The notes under the pieces were generated by a model, which was not told where the DNA came from, did not search any database, and saw only the letters and a program-made list of their open reading frames with translations. The position numbers were made by a program, and so were the translations under genes. A stretch of 64,000 nt of DNA from JASLDZ01 sp964235945 (GTDB lineage Bacteria > Pseudomonadota > Alphaproteobacteria > Caulobacterales > Caulobacteraceae): the NCBI GenBank assembly GCA_964235945.1, contig CAXSDV010000003.1, positions 38,180-102,179 on the forward strand. The letters run 5' to 3'. Each line of letters starts with the position of its first letter. Within the stretch, counting starts at the first letter, position 1. Shown piece after piece: positions 35,382 to 42,948 of this stretch.

Positions 35382-36362
35382 TCAGAGCGGGCGCAGGGTG
35401 CGGCGCAGGGTGGGCGCGTCCACCGCCCCCCAGCCGTACTTGTAGGGCTCGCGCCCGCGAAGCCACCGCGCCTCGCCGCAGCCCTCGCGCGCCGCGCCCT
35501 CCAGCGTTTCGGCGATCAGCAGCGTGCCGGGGCCCAGGGCGACGTGGGCCGGGTCGAAGCCGGTCAGGTACATGTGGACGGCCGCCGCGTCCTGCAGCGC
35601 CAGCAGCACGGCGGCGGGCGCCCCGTCGGCCAGGCGCAGGGTGCGCAGGCGCAGGCTCCCCTCCGCCCGCCAGCCGGGGGCGGCGTCGCGCAGGAAGCCC
35701 TGCATGAGCGCATCCCCGAGCACGCCCGGTTCGCCCTCGAGCGCCCAGCGGCGCGCGTGCAGGTCGAACAGGGCGTCCAGCGCCGCGCCCACGCCCGCCG
35801 CGTCCGCGACCTCCACCGTCCAGCCGCCCGCGCGCTCGGCCTTGCGCCGGGTGTAGTCGAGCTTCTTGCGCGGCTTGGCGAGCATGGCGCCCAGGCCGTC
35901 CGTTCCCGTCAGCGGCGAGACGGGGCAGGTCTCGTCCTCCCCTGGCTCATCCGACCAGCCGCGCGGGGCGGGGGCGGCGAGGAGCGCGCTCACCGGGCGG
36001 AGCTGGCGCAGCTCCACCCGGTCGGCCCCGCGGCGGCGGGCCTCGGCGCACCCGGCCGCGAGGGCGAGGGCGGCGGCTTCCGGCGCGTCCGGGGCGAAGG
36101 CGCCGTCGTTGAAGTCGGTCGGGCCCGTGCCGGCGAGCAGCGCCGCCCCCTCCCAGGTGAACAGGGGCAGGAGGCCGGTGAGGCGCCCCCCCTCGCGCAC
36201 GGCGGCGGCGAACACGCGGTCGGCCGCGTGGGTCCGCGCCCAGGCCAGACCGCAAGCGGGGGACTGGAAGGGCGTGGCGCGAGGGTCCGCACGGTGCAGC
36301 GCCTCCCACTCGGGCGCCAGCGCCTCCAGGCCGGCGAGATCGGGGACGACGGCGGTGTCCAC
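35382..36362 (-). CDS. GNAT-family acetyltransferase (BioF2/FemAB-like)
   Basis: This 326-residue protein shows the double-GNAT arrangement of the CelD/BioF2-like group. KPRKKLDYTRRKAERAGG marks the linker, and LFDLHARRWALEGEPG and the HMYLTGFDPAHVALGPGTLLIAE region form the acyl-CoA and catalytic part. These proteins acylate or amidate sugars or amino compounds in polysaccharide loci. Here it sits at the end of an operon after a PIG-L deacetylase and GT4. It could re-acylate the amine freed by the deacetylase; that is inference. GTG 36362 lies 5 bases after the GT4 stop. Confidence 0.8.
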   Translation of the reverse strand: MDTAVVPDLAGLEALAPEWEALHRADPRATPFQSPACGLAWARTHAADRVFAAAVREGGRLTGLLPLFTWEGAALLAGTGPTDFNDGAFAPDAPEAAALALAAGCAEARRRGADRVELRQLRPVSALLAAPAPRGWSDEPGEDETCPVSPLTGTDGLGAMLAKPRKKLDYTRRKAERAGGWTVEVADAAGVGAALDALFDLHARRWALEGEPGVLGDALMQGFLRDAAPGWRAEGSLRLRTLRLADGAPAAVLLALQDAAAVHMYLTGFDPAHVALGPGTLLIAETLEGAAREGCGEARWLRGREPYKYGWGAVDAPTLRRTLRPL

Positions 36363-36367
36363 GCCGG

Positions 36368-37435
36368 TCAGGCCGCGGGCCGGCGCAGGTCGGCTCCGTC
36401 CGCGGCCAAGCGGCGATACAGGTGGAGATAGCCGTCGGTCATGGCGCGCAGGGGAAAGCGGGAGCGGGCGCGGGCGCGGATCGTCGCGCGGTCGAAGCCG
36501 TCCAGGTCGGCGAGGGCCTGCGCCATGCCCGACGCGTCGTCCACCAGCCGACCGGTGACGCCCTCCTCCACCGCGTCCACCAGCGCGCCGCTGCGGAAGG
36601 CCACCACCGGCGCGCCCGCCGCCGCCGCCTCGCGCGCGACCAGGCTGGAGGTCTCGGGCGCGGTGGAGGCGATCAGCACGCCGCGGGTGGCGGCCAGCAG
36701 GCGCCGCTTGCGCGCCCCCGCCACCGGCCCGATCCAGCGCCGCCGCGCGTCCAGCCGGGGGGCGACCTCCTCCTCGAAATAGCGGCGGTGGGCGGCGTAG
36801 GGAAACACCTCGCCCGCCACCAGCAGGTCGCGGCCGGCCAGTCGGGCGGCGTCCAGCGCCAGGTGCACGCCCTTCTCCGGGCAGATGCGGCCCAGCATCA
36901 GGTGGAACCGCCGCGGCGTCAGGCGCAGTGCGAAGCCGTCCACGTCCACGCCGTTCTCGACTGGGGCGGCCAGCGCCACGCCCGCCGGCGCGCCCGCCGC
37001 CTGCCGGGCGGAGACGGGGACCAGCGCCACCGCGCCCCGCGCCGGGCGCAGCGCGTCGGGCGCGTACCAGCCCAGCGGCAGGTGGAGGGACACGACCGCG
37101 GGCGGCACCGCCGCAGGTCCCGTCGTCGGCAGGTAGCTGTCGAAGTCGATCCCGTGGAGGTGGATCACGTCCGCCCGCGGCGCGACCTCCGCCAGGCGCG
37201 CGCGCACGGCGGCGTGGACGCGGGCGCGGGCGTCCGCGGTGATCTCCCCCGCCGCCGCGGGGACGGGCAGGAGCTCGCCCGCGGGCGTCGACCCCTCCGC
37301 CGCGATCACCAGTGAGCGTCCGCCCGCGGCGACCACCGCGCGATCGCAGGCGGAGAGCACCTGCTCGGCCCCGCCCACGGGGTCGGGCCCCACCGGCGCG
37401 AACGGATAGGCGACCTGGACGACCACGAGGCTCAC
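36368..37435 (-). CDS. GT4 family glycosyltransferase
   Basis: This 355-residue GT-B enzyme has the N-terminal loop FAPVGPDPVGGAEQVLSACDRA. A later segment is VIHLHGIDFDSYLP, and the C-terminal domain has LGRICPEKGVHLALDAAR and ETSSLVAREAAAAGAPVVAF, an E-x7-E-like donor site. GGAEQV at the N-terminus is common in GTs using UDP- or GDP-sugars. It is directly downstream of PIG-L with a GTGA overlap. Donor and acceptor are unknown. Confidence 0.87.
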   Translation of the reverse strand: MSLVVVQVAYPFAPVGPDPVGGAEQVLSACDRAVVAAGGRSLVIAAEGSTPAGELLPVPAAAGEITADARARVHAAVRARLAEVAPRADVIHLHGIDFDSYLPTTGPAAVPPAVVSLHLPLGWYAPDALRPARGAVALVPVSARQAAGAPAGVALAAPVENGVDVDGFALRLTPRRFHLMLGRICPEKGVHLALDAARLAGRDLLVAGEVFPYAAHRRYFEEEVAPRLDARRRWIGPVAGARKRRLLAATRGVLIASTAPETSSLVAREAAAAGAPVVAFRSGALVDAVEEGVTGRLVDDASGMAQALADLDGFDRATIRARARSRFPLRAMTDGYLHLYRRLAADGADLRRPAA

Positions 37436-38268
37436 GCCGCCCGCACCCCGTCCCCCGGCGCGGCGTCGCCCAGCACCGCGTCCGCGTGGCCGCGCCAGAC
37501 CGCCGAGGTCAGCGCCCAGCCGTAGCGGTCGTACAGCGCCTCGCCCGGCGGGCAGGGGGCGGACCAGTCATAGTCGGGGGCGCGGCGCAGGCGCTCGACG
37601 CGCACGGGGAAGTTGGCCAGCACCCCCGCCTGGCTCGCGAAGGCGGCGTAGGCGGCGCGCTTGGCGGCGGCTTGAGTCCGGTTCAGGCGCACCACCGTCT
37701 CCGGCCGGTGCGGGTCGGTGTGGAAGCGGTTGGGTCGTAGCCGCCCGAGGCGCCCGTGGTAGCCCGCGAACTCCAGCCGAACGGGAGCGTCCGCGCCCAG
37801 GCGGCGGCAGGCGAGGTGGACGGCCAGGGCGGCGGCGTCGTGGTCCGGGTGGCCCCCCTCGTAGGCGTGGACCAGCACCGCCGCCTGCCCGGCGAGGTCG
37901 GCGGCCAGCCGGTCCACCAGCTCGGGCAGGCGTGCGCTCAGCCCCTGGTCGCGCAGGCCGTAGGCGATCCGCCGCACCGGGCGCGCGCCCAGCGCTTCGA
38001 GGGCGGCGTCCAGCTCCGCCCGGCGGGCGGCGGCGTAGGCGTCGGCGGTGGCGAAGCCCGCGCGCCGGGCGTCGCCCATGTCCTCGGGCGCGCCGTCCGT
38101 CAGGTGGATCAGGGTCAGCCGGGACAGGGCGGGGAGGCGAGAGCCCGCGCCCAGGGTCTCGTCGTCCGGGTGCGCCGCCACCAGCGCCACGGGGGCGTCC
38201 ACCGCCGCGCCCGTCGCCAGGGCGCGCAGCAGGGCCTCGGCGTCGGCGTCGGCGGCGGCGTCCGTCAC
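37432..38268 (-). CDS. PIG-L/LmbE family N-deacetylase
   Basis: This zinc-dependent deacetylase of 278 residues has VALVAAHPDDETLGAG near residue 30, which supplies two metal ligands and the catalytic Asp. HAYEGGHPDHDAAAL supplies the third ligand. Family members remove acetyl groups from GlcNAc-inositol in MshB and from GlcNAc-PI in PIG-L. An inositol synthase in the same region makes a GlcNAc-inositol-type substrate attractive, but this is inferred. It overlaps both the methyltransferase and the GT4 genes by 4 bases. Confidence 0.92.
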   Translation of the reverse strand: MTDAAADADAEALLRALATGAAVDAPVALVAAHPDDETLGAGSRLPALSRLTLIHLTDGAPEDMGDARRAGFATADAYAAARRAELDAALEALGARPVRRIAYGLRDQGLSARLPELVDRLAADLAGQAAVLVHAYEGGHPDHDAAALAVHLACRRLGADAPVRLEFAGYHGRLGRLRPNRFHTDPHRPETVVRLNRTQAAAKRAAYAAFASQAGVLANFPVRVERLRRAPDYDWSAPCPPGEALYDRYGWALTSAVWRGHADAVLGDAAPGDGVRAA

Positions 38269-39047
38269 GGCCGACGGGCGGGGTGGACGGCGCCCACGGG
38301 GCGGGGCGGGTCCGTCACCTGGCAGACGAACACCTCGGGCTCGGGATGGGCGGTGATGCGGAAGCCCGCGCTGCGGAGCATGGCGGCGGAGGCGGCCATG
38401 TTGGGGGCGAACCAGTTGGTCCAGTCGTGGCTGTAGCTGTGCTCGATGAAGTGCAGCTTGGGCCAGCCCGGCTGGTCGAACATCGCCGTCTCGGTGATGT
38501 CGTAGTCGGGCTCGGGCGTCATCTCCTCCTGCGAGCCGCGCTGCAGCGACTGGTAGAGCAACAGGTCGCCCGCCACGTGCTCGCGGATCAGGTCCAGCGC
38601 CAGCAGCGGGTGGCGCAGGTGGTACAGCACGCCCATGAAGATCACGAGGTCGAACCGCTCCCCCAGCGCGCCCACGTCGTAGACGTCGAGCGCCCGGAAC
38701 TCGACGTCCAGCCCCAGCACCTCCGCGGCGAAGCGCGCCTGGGCGAGATAGTCCTCGTCATGGTCGGTGGCGAGCACGCGCGAAGCCCCGCGACGCTTCA
38801 TCTCCAGGGCGTAGAAGCCGCCGTTGGTGCCGAGGTCGAGCACGCTCTTGCCCGTCATGTCCGCGGGCAGGGCGTGGGCGAAGCCCTGGAACTTGACGTT
38901 GGGATAGTCGCCCAGGAAGTGGTCGGGGGCGGTGCGCACGCCCGCGAGGTCCATGTTGTGGAACCAGGGACCGAGCGCCTTCACCCGCGCCTCGATCTCC
39001 TCGCGCGGAAGGGTCGTGGCCGGCAGGGGGCGGGCGTCGTCGGGCAT
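38265..39047 (-). CDS. SAM-dependent methyltransferase (TIGR04290-like)
   Basis: This 260-residue class I methyltransferase has the opening LGPWFHNMDLAGVRTAPDHF, which is shared with the TIGR04290 group as I remember it. The SAM motif is VLDLGTNGGFYALEM, followed by VLATDHDEDYLAQARFAAEVLG and FDLVIFMGVLYHLRHPLLALDLI. These segments also resemble CmoB. It is probably a sugar O-methyltransferase or a similar decorating enzyme. It is second in the minus-strand operon after the CgeB-like gene and is coupled to PIG-L by GTGA. Confidence 0.87.
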   Translation of the reverse strand: MPDDARPLPATTLPREEIEARVKALGPWFHNMDLAGVRTAPDHFLGDYPNVKFQGFAHALPADMTGKSVLDLGTNGGFYALEMKRRGASRVLATDHDEDYLAQARFAAEVLGLDVEFRALDVYDVGALGERFDLVIFMGVLYHLRHPLLALDLIREHVAGDLLLYQSLQRGSQEEMTPEPDYDITETAMFDQPGWPKLHFIEHSYSHDWTNWFAPNMAASAAMLRSAGFRITAHPEPEVFVCQVTDPPRPVGAVHPARRP

Positions 39048-39057
39048 GCGGCGGGTC

Positions 39058-40152
39058 TCAGGTCAGGGCGGGCCGGAGGGCGGGGGCGCCCTCCAGCAGG
39101 GCGAGGAGTTCGTCGGCGCGGTGGGCGCTCGTGTGGCGCGCCAGCACCTTGGCGCGGGCGGCCTCGGCCACGGCGAGGAGCCGCTCGGGCGCAAGGTCCA
39201 GGGCGGCGGCCGCGTCGTCGGGCCCGTCGGCCAGCAGCACCTCCTCGCCGGGGGTGAAGAAGTCGCTCAGGCCGTCCCAGGCGTCCGACAGGAGCGGGGC
39301 CCCGCACAGCGCGGCCTCGAACATGCGGCCGGACGGGCACCAGCCCATGGCCGCCATGTCCGCCCGCGTCACGTTCAGCGTCAAGCGCGACGAGGAATAG
39401 AAGGCGGCGTGCTCGGGCGGCGGCAGGTGGCGCACGAAGAAGGTGTTGCCCGTCCACGGGAAGTCGGCCGGATAGCCCGAGCCCGCCAGCACGAATTTGA
39501 GGTCGGCCCGGCGGCGGGCGGGCTCCACGAACAGCGCCTCCACCCCCGCCTGACGGTCGGCGGCGTAGGTGCCGATGTAGCTGAGGTCGCAGCGGAAGCG
39601 CGGGTCGGGCGCCGCCGGACGGTGGGCGGCGGGATCCGCGTGGCCGTAGAGCGGCGCGCACCGGCGCGCGCCCAGCCGCTCGCGCAAGGCGTCCAGCGCG
39701 CGCCCGCCCGTATAGCTCAGCACGAGGTCGAAGCCGCCCAGCCCCTGCGCCGGCAGGTAGTCGGGCCGCGCGCCCTGCGCCAGGCGCGCCAGGGTGACGG
39801 GGGTGTCCATGTCGTAGAACACCGCCCGCGCGGGGGAGTCGAGCAGGAGGTCGCTCGCCGCCTGGGCGTCCGGCTGGTAGCTCGTGACCAGGCCCGCGTC
39901 CGCGTCGCGCAGCTCGCGCCGGGCGCGGGGCAGGACGTCGGCCCAGTCGCGGTAGAGCACGAGTTCGGCGTCCCGGCCCAACTCGGACAGGTCGTGCAGG
40001 TCGCGGTGGTCGGCGTAGAACGACTGGTCGCGCTCGAAGAACACCACGCGCACGCCCCGGGCGGCCAGGGCCCGCACCAGGCCGCGCCACAGGGTGGCGT
40101 GCCCGTTGCCCCAGGAGGACGACACCGTCAGGCCGAACACGACCAGCTTCAA
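39058..40152 (-). CDS. CgeB-like glycosyltransferase 4
   Basis: This 364-residue protein is paralogous to the one at 30845-31912: KLVVFGLTVSSSWGNGHAT, FYDMDTPVTLARL, YIGTYAADRQAGVEALF and LTLNVTRADMAAMGWCPS all match in order. It heads the minus-strand operon leading to methyltransferase, PIG-L, GT4 and GNAT. The start is TTG 40152 by homology; GTG 40161, with GGAG six bases upstream, is an alternative giving three more residues. Confidence 0.83.
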   Translation of the reverse strand: MKLVVFGLTVSSSWGNGHATLWRGLVRALAARGVRVVFFERDQSFYADHRDLHDLSELGRDAELVLYRDWADVLPRARRELRDADAGLVTSYQPDAQAASDLLLDSPARAVFYDMDTPVTLARLAQGARPDYLPAQGLGGFDLVLSYTGGRALDALRERLGARRCAPLYGHADPAAHRPAAPDPRFRCDLSYIGTYAADRQAGVEALFVEPARRRADLKFVLAGSGYPADFPWTGNTFFVRHLPPPEHAAFYSSSRLTLNVTRADMAAMGWCPSGRMFEAALCGAPLLSDAWDGLSDFFTPGEEVLLADGPDDAAAALDLAPERLLAVAEAARAKVLARHTSAHRADELLALLEGAPALRPALT

Positions 40153-40235
40153 CCCGCCCACCCCCGCTCCGGCACGTCCGTCACAACGTGAGTACGTGCG
40201 TCGTTGTTCCTGCCGAGCTTGGGCGCCGCCGCGCC

Positions 40236-41261
40236 TCAGGCGGACGCGGGTTCGCGGACGGCCGCGGCGTCCTCGTCCTCGCCGCGCCGGCGGGCGTAGC
40301 GCCGCGCCAGGACGGAGCAGGCCATCAGCTGGAGCTGGTGGAACAGCATCAGCGGCACGATCAGCACGCCCACGCTCGCCGCCGGGAACAGCACGTTGGC
40401 CATGGGAACGCCGGTGGCCAGGCTTTTCTTGGAGCCGCAGAACACCAGGGTGATCTCCTCCGGCCGGCTGAAGCCCAGGGCCCGGCCCGCCAGGGTGGTC
40501 AGCGTCAGCGCGGCCGCCAGCACGCCCGCGTCCAGCACCAGCACGGTCGCGAGGTCGCGCACGCCCAGGCGCGCCCACAGCCCTTCGACCACCGCGGCGG
40601 AGAAGGCGGCGTAGACCACCAGCAGGATCGAGCCCCGGTCCACCAGGTTCACCAGCGCCTTGCGCCGGTCGAGCCAGCGGGCGGTGAGCGGGCGCGACAG
40701 GTGGCCGATCACGAAGGGCAGGAGCAGTTGGAGCAGGATCTCCTCCACCGCGCGCGGGGACGCGCCGTGGTTCGTCCCCTTCGCGTGCATGAGCAGCCCC
40801 GCCAGCAGCGGGGTGGCGAACACCCCGATCAGGTTGGAGAAGGAGGCGCTGCACACGGCCGCCGGCACGTCTCCCCCCGCCACGGAGGTGAAGGCGATGG
40901 ACGACTGGACCGTCGAGGGCAGCAGGCACAGGTAGAGCACCCCGGTGGTCAGCGCGGGCGGGGCCAGCCCCGCCGGCAGCAGCCGCACCAGCAGGCCCAG
41001 CACCGGGAACAGGCCGAAGGTGGAGGCGAACACCGCCAGGTGCAGCCGCCAGTTGCCCAGTCCCGCGGCGATCGCCCCCCGTGACAGCTTGGCTCCGTGC
41101 AGGAAGAACAGCAGCACGATGGCCGCGGTGACCAGCGCCTGGAACGCCCGCGCCGCCTCGTCGCGCACGGGCGCCAGCGTGGCCAGCGCCACCATGGCCA
41201 GGATGGCGAGGCCGAAGCCGTCGGGCCGGAACCGGCCGAGGAGGGAAGGGCGCGGGCTCAC
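40236..41261 (-). CDS. bile acid:sodium symporter-like (SBF-like) transporter
   Basis: This polytopic membrane protein of 341 residues has about ten helices. VLLFFLHGAKLSRGAI, LLPSTVQSSIAFTSVAGGDVPAAVCSAS and FCGSKKSLATGVPMANVLF are signatures of the YfeH/SBF-like group, including the crossing helices of the BASS fold. Members are sodium-coupled carriers of organic anions; the substrate here is unknown. GTG 41261 fits the start of the conserved fold. A charged tail (RRRGEDEDAAAVREP) ends the protein. Confidence 0.9.
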   Translation of the reverse strand: MSPRPSLLGRFRPDGFGLAILAMVALATLAPVRDEAARAFQALVTAAIVLLFFLHGAKLSRGAIAAGLGNWRLHLAVFASTFGLFPVLGLLVRLLPAGLAPPALTTGVLYLCLLPSTVQSSIAFTSVAGGDVPAAVCSASFSNLIGVFATPLLAGLLMHAKGTNHGASPRAVEEILLQLLLPFVIGHLSRPLTARWLDRRKALVNLVDRGSILLVVYAAFSAAVVEGLWARLGVRDLATVLVLDAGVLAAALTLTTLAGRALGFSRPEEITLVFCGSKKSLATGVPMANVLFPAASVGVLIVPLMLFHQLQLMACSVLARRYARRRGEDEDAAAVREPASA

Positions 41262-41373
41262 CCCGGCGCGATAGCCCCCGTGGCCGGCGCGCGCCAGCGA
41301 TAACCCCGGTCCACGGAGCCGCCCGGCCGCGGCGGGGGCGCTATGGCCCGGGGCGCATGGTAGCCTGGGGCGC

Positions 41374-42138
41374 ATGATCCGCCTCCACGTGTCCCACCCC
41401 TTGCACGCCGACGCGCCCGTGCCCGTCCAGGAGGCGCAGGCGCGCTACCTGTTCGGCGTCATGCGGCTGGCGGCGGGCGACGCCCTGCGCGTGTTCAACG
41501 GGACGGACGGCGAGTGGCGCGCCCAGGTGGGCGAGGTCGGCAAGCGCGGCGGCTTGCTGCGCGCGGTGGAGCGGCTCAAGCCGCAAGCCTCCCCGCCGGA
41601 CCTCGAGCTGGTGGCGGCGCTGGTCAAGCGCGCCCCGCTGGAGACGATCGTGGCCAAGGCGGCCGAGCTCGGCGCGCGCCGCGTGCGCCTGGTCACGACC
41701 CGCCGCACCAACGCCGACCACGTCCGCGTCGAGCGCCTGCGCGCCATCGCCGTGGAGGCCGCCGAGCAGACCGGTCGCCTGGACGTGCCGCAGATCGTGG
41801 AGCCCGAGCGGCTGGACCGCGTGCTGGACGCCTGGGAGCCCGGCCGGGCGCTGATGTACTGCGACGAGGCGGGGGACGACCCGGCGGCCGAGTGGGGCGG
41901 GACGCGCGGGCGCGCCGGCCCGGCGCTGGAGCGGCTGCGCGCCGCCCCGCCCGCCGCCGCCTGGGCGGTGCTGGTGGGGCCGGAGGGCGGCTTCGCGCCG
42001 GAGGAGCGCGCGCGCATCCGGGAACTCTCCTACGCCACGGCCGTAAGCCTCGGTCCGCGCATACTGAGGGCGGACACCGCGGCCGTGGCCGCCCTCACCC
42101 TCTGGCAGGCGGCGCTGGGCGACTGGCGCGCCGATTGA
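41374..42138 (+). CDS. rsmE: 16S rRNA (uracil1498-N3)-methyltransferase
   Basis: This SPOUT-fold methyltransferase methylates U1498 of 16S rRNA. The 254-residue protein has an N-terminal PUA-like part (QARYLFGVMRLAAGDALRVFNG) and the trefoil-knot motifs AELGARRVRLVTTRR, VLVGPEGGFAPEE and SLGPRILRADTAAVAAL. ATG 41374 is the only convincing start. It is followed by a small channel gene 23 bases downstream. In many alphaproteobacteria rsmE neighbours gshA, which is found two genes on. Confidence 0.94.
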   Translation: MIRLHVSHPLHADAPVPVQEAQARYLFGVMRLAAGDALRVFNGTDGEWRAQVGEVGKRGGLLRAVERLKPQASPPDLELVAALVKRAPLETIVAKAAELGARRVRLVTTRRTNADHVRVERLRAIAVEAAEQTGRLDVPQIVEPERLDRVLDAWEPGRALMYCDEAGDDPAAEWGGTRGRAGPALERLRAAPPAAAWAVLVGPEGGFAPEERARIRELSYATAVSLGPRILRADTAAVAALTLWQAALGDWRAD

Positions 42139-42161
42139 CCCCGCCCTCCCGCGAGCCCGCC

Positions 42162-42836
42162 GTGCCCGATCTCGAGACCCGCGCCGAAACGCCGCCCGCC
42201 GCCGGCCAGCCGCCCCCGTCCGAGCAACTGCGCGGCAACGAGGGCCAGCCCGGCACCTCGCGGCTGGAGTCGTTCTCCGACAACGTGATCGGCGTGATCC
42301 TCACCATCATGATCTTCACCATCCAGCCCCAGGGCGTAGACGCGCTCGACCACGGCTGGCGCACCTTCCTGAAGGGCGAGGCCCCGAAGTTCGCCAGCTT
42401 CGTGGTCAGCTTCGTCACCATCGCCATCCTGTGGATCAACCACCACCAGGTGCTGCCCACCGCGCCCAAGTCGACGCCGCGGCTGATGTGGTGGAACATG
42501 AACCTGCTGTTCTGGATGTGCCTGATCCCCATCGGCACCTACCTCTTGGGCGAACATCCGCTGAGGCCTTTCCCCATCGCGCTCTACGCGGCCATCCAGT
42601 TCGCCGTGTCCGTCAGCTTCGCCCTGCTGCGCAACTACGTGAGCTGCCTGCGACCGGACCTGAAGACCCACCACACCCGCCTCATGCAGCGCAGCCTGGT
42701 CGGCGCGGGGCTGAACCTCGTCGCGGTGGGGCTGGCCTTCGCGGCGCCCTGGGCGGCGCTGCTGCTGCTGCTGATCCCGCCGGTGATGTTCTTCCTGCCC
42801 CACCCCCTGCCGCCCGGCGCGGTGGTGGACGGCTGA
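42162..42836 (+). CDS. TMEM175-family (DUF1211) potassium channel-like protein
   Basis: This 224-residue integral membrane protein has the signature RLESFSDNVIGVILTIMI in the first helix. The FSD motif marks the TMEM175 pore helix. About six helices are visible, with short charged loops (WINHHQVLP between helices). Bacterial homologues conduct potassium. The first ~35 residues are a Pro/Glu-rich soluble tail. GTG 42162 is used. Confidence 0.87.
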   Translation: MPDLETRAETPPAAGQPPPSEQLRGNEGQPGTSRLESFSDNVIGVILTIMIFTIQPQGVDALDHGWRTFLKGEAPKFASFVVSFVTIAILWINHHQVLPTAPKSTPRLMWWNMNLLFWMCLIPIGTYLLGEHPLRPFPIALYAAIQFAVSVSFALLRNYVSCLRPDLKTHHTRLMQRSLVGAGLNLVAVGLAFAAPWAALLLLLIPPVMFFLPHPLPPGAVVDG

Positions 42837-42948
42837 GCCGCCGCAGCCCGCCCTCACTTGAGCGTTTCCGAAGGCTCGCCTATGTGGCCGAACGCCGAAT
42901 GCGGCGGAACGCGGGCGCGCCGACGGCCCCTCAGGACTTGACCTCCCC

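Noticed and set aside
17294..40161. Reading the inositol locus as a mycothiol pathway
   Set aside because: MshC-like cysteine ligase is absent, gshA shows glutathione synthesis, and many CgeB-like glycosyltransferases and NDP-sugar epimerases do not fit a small thiol.
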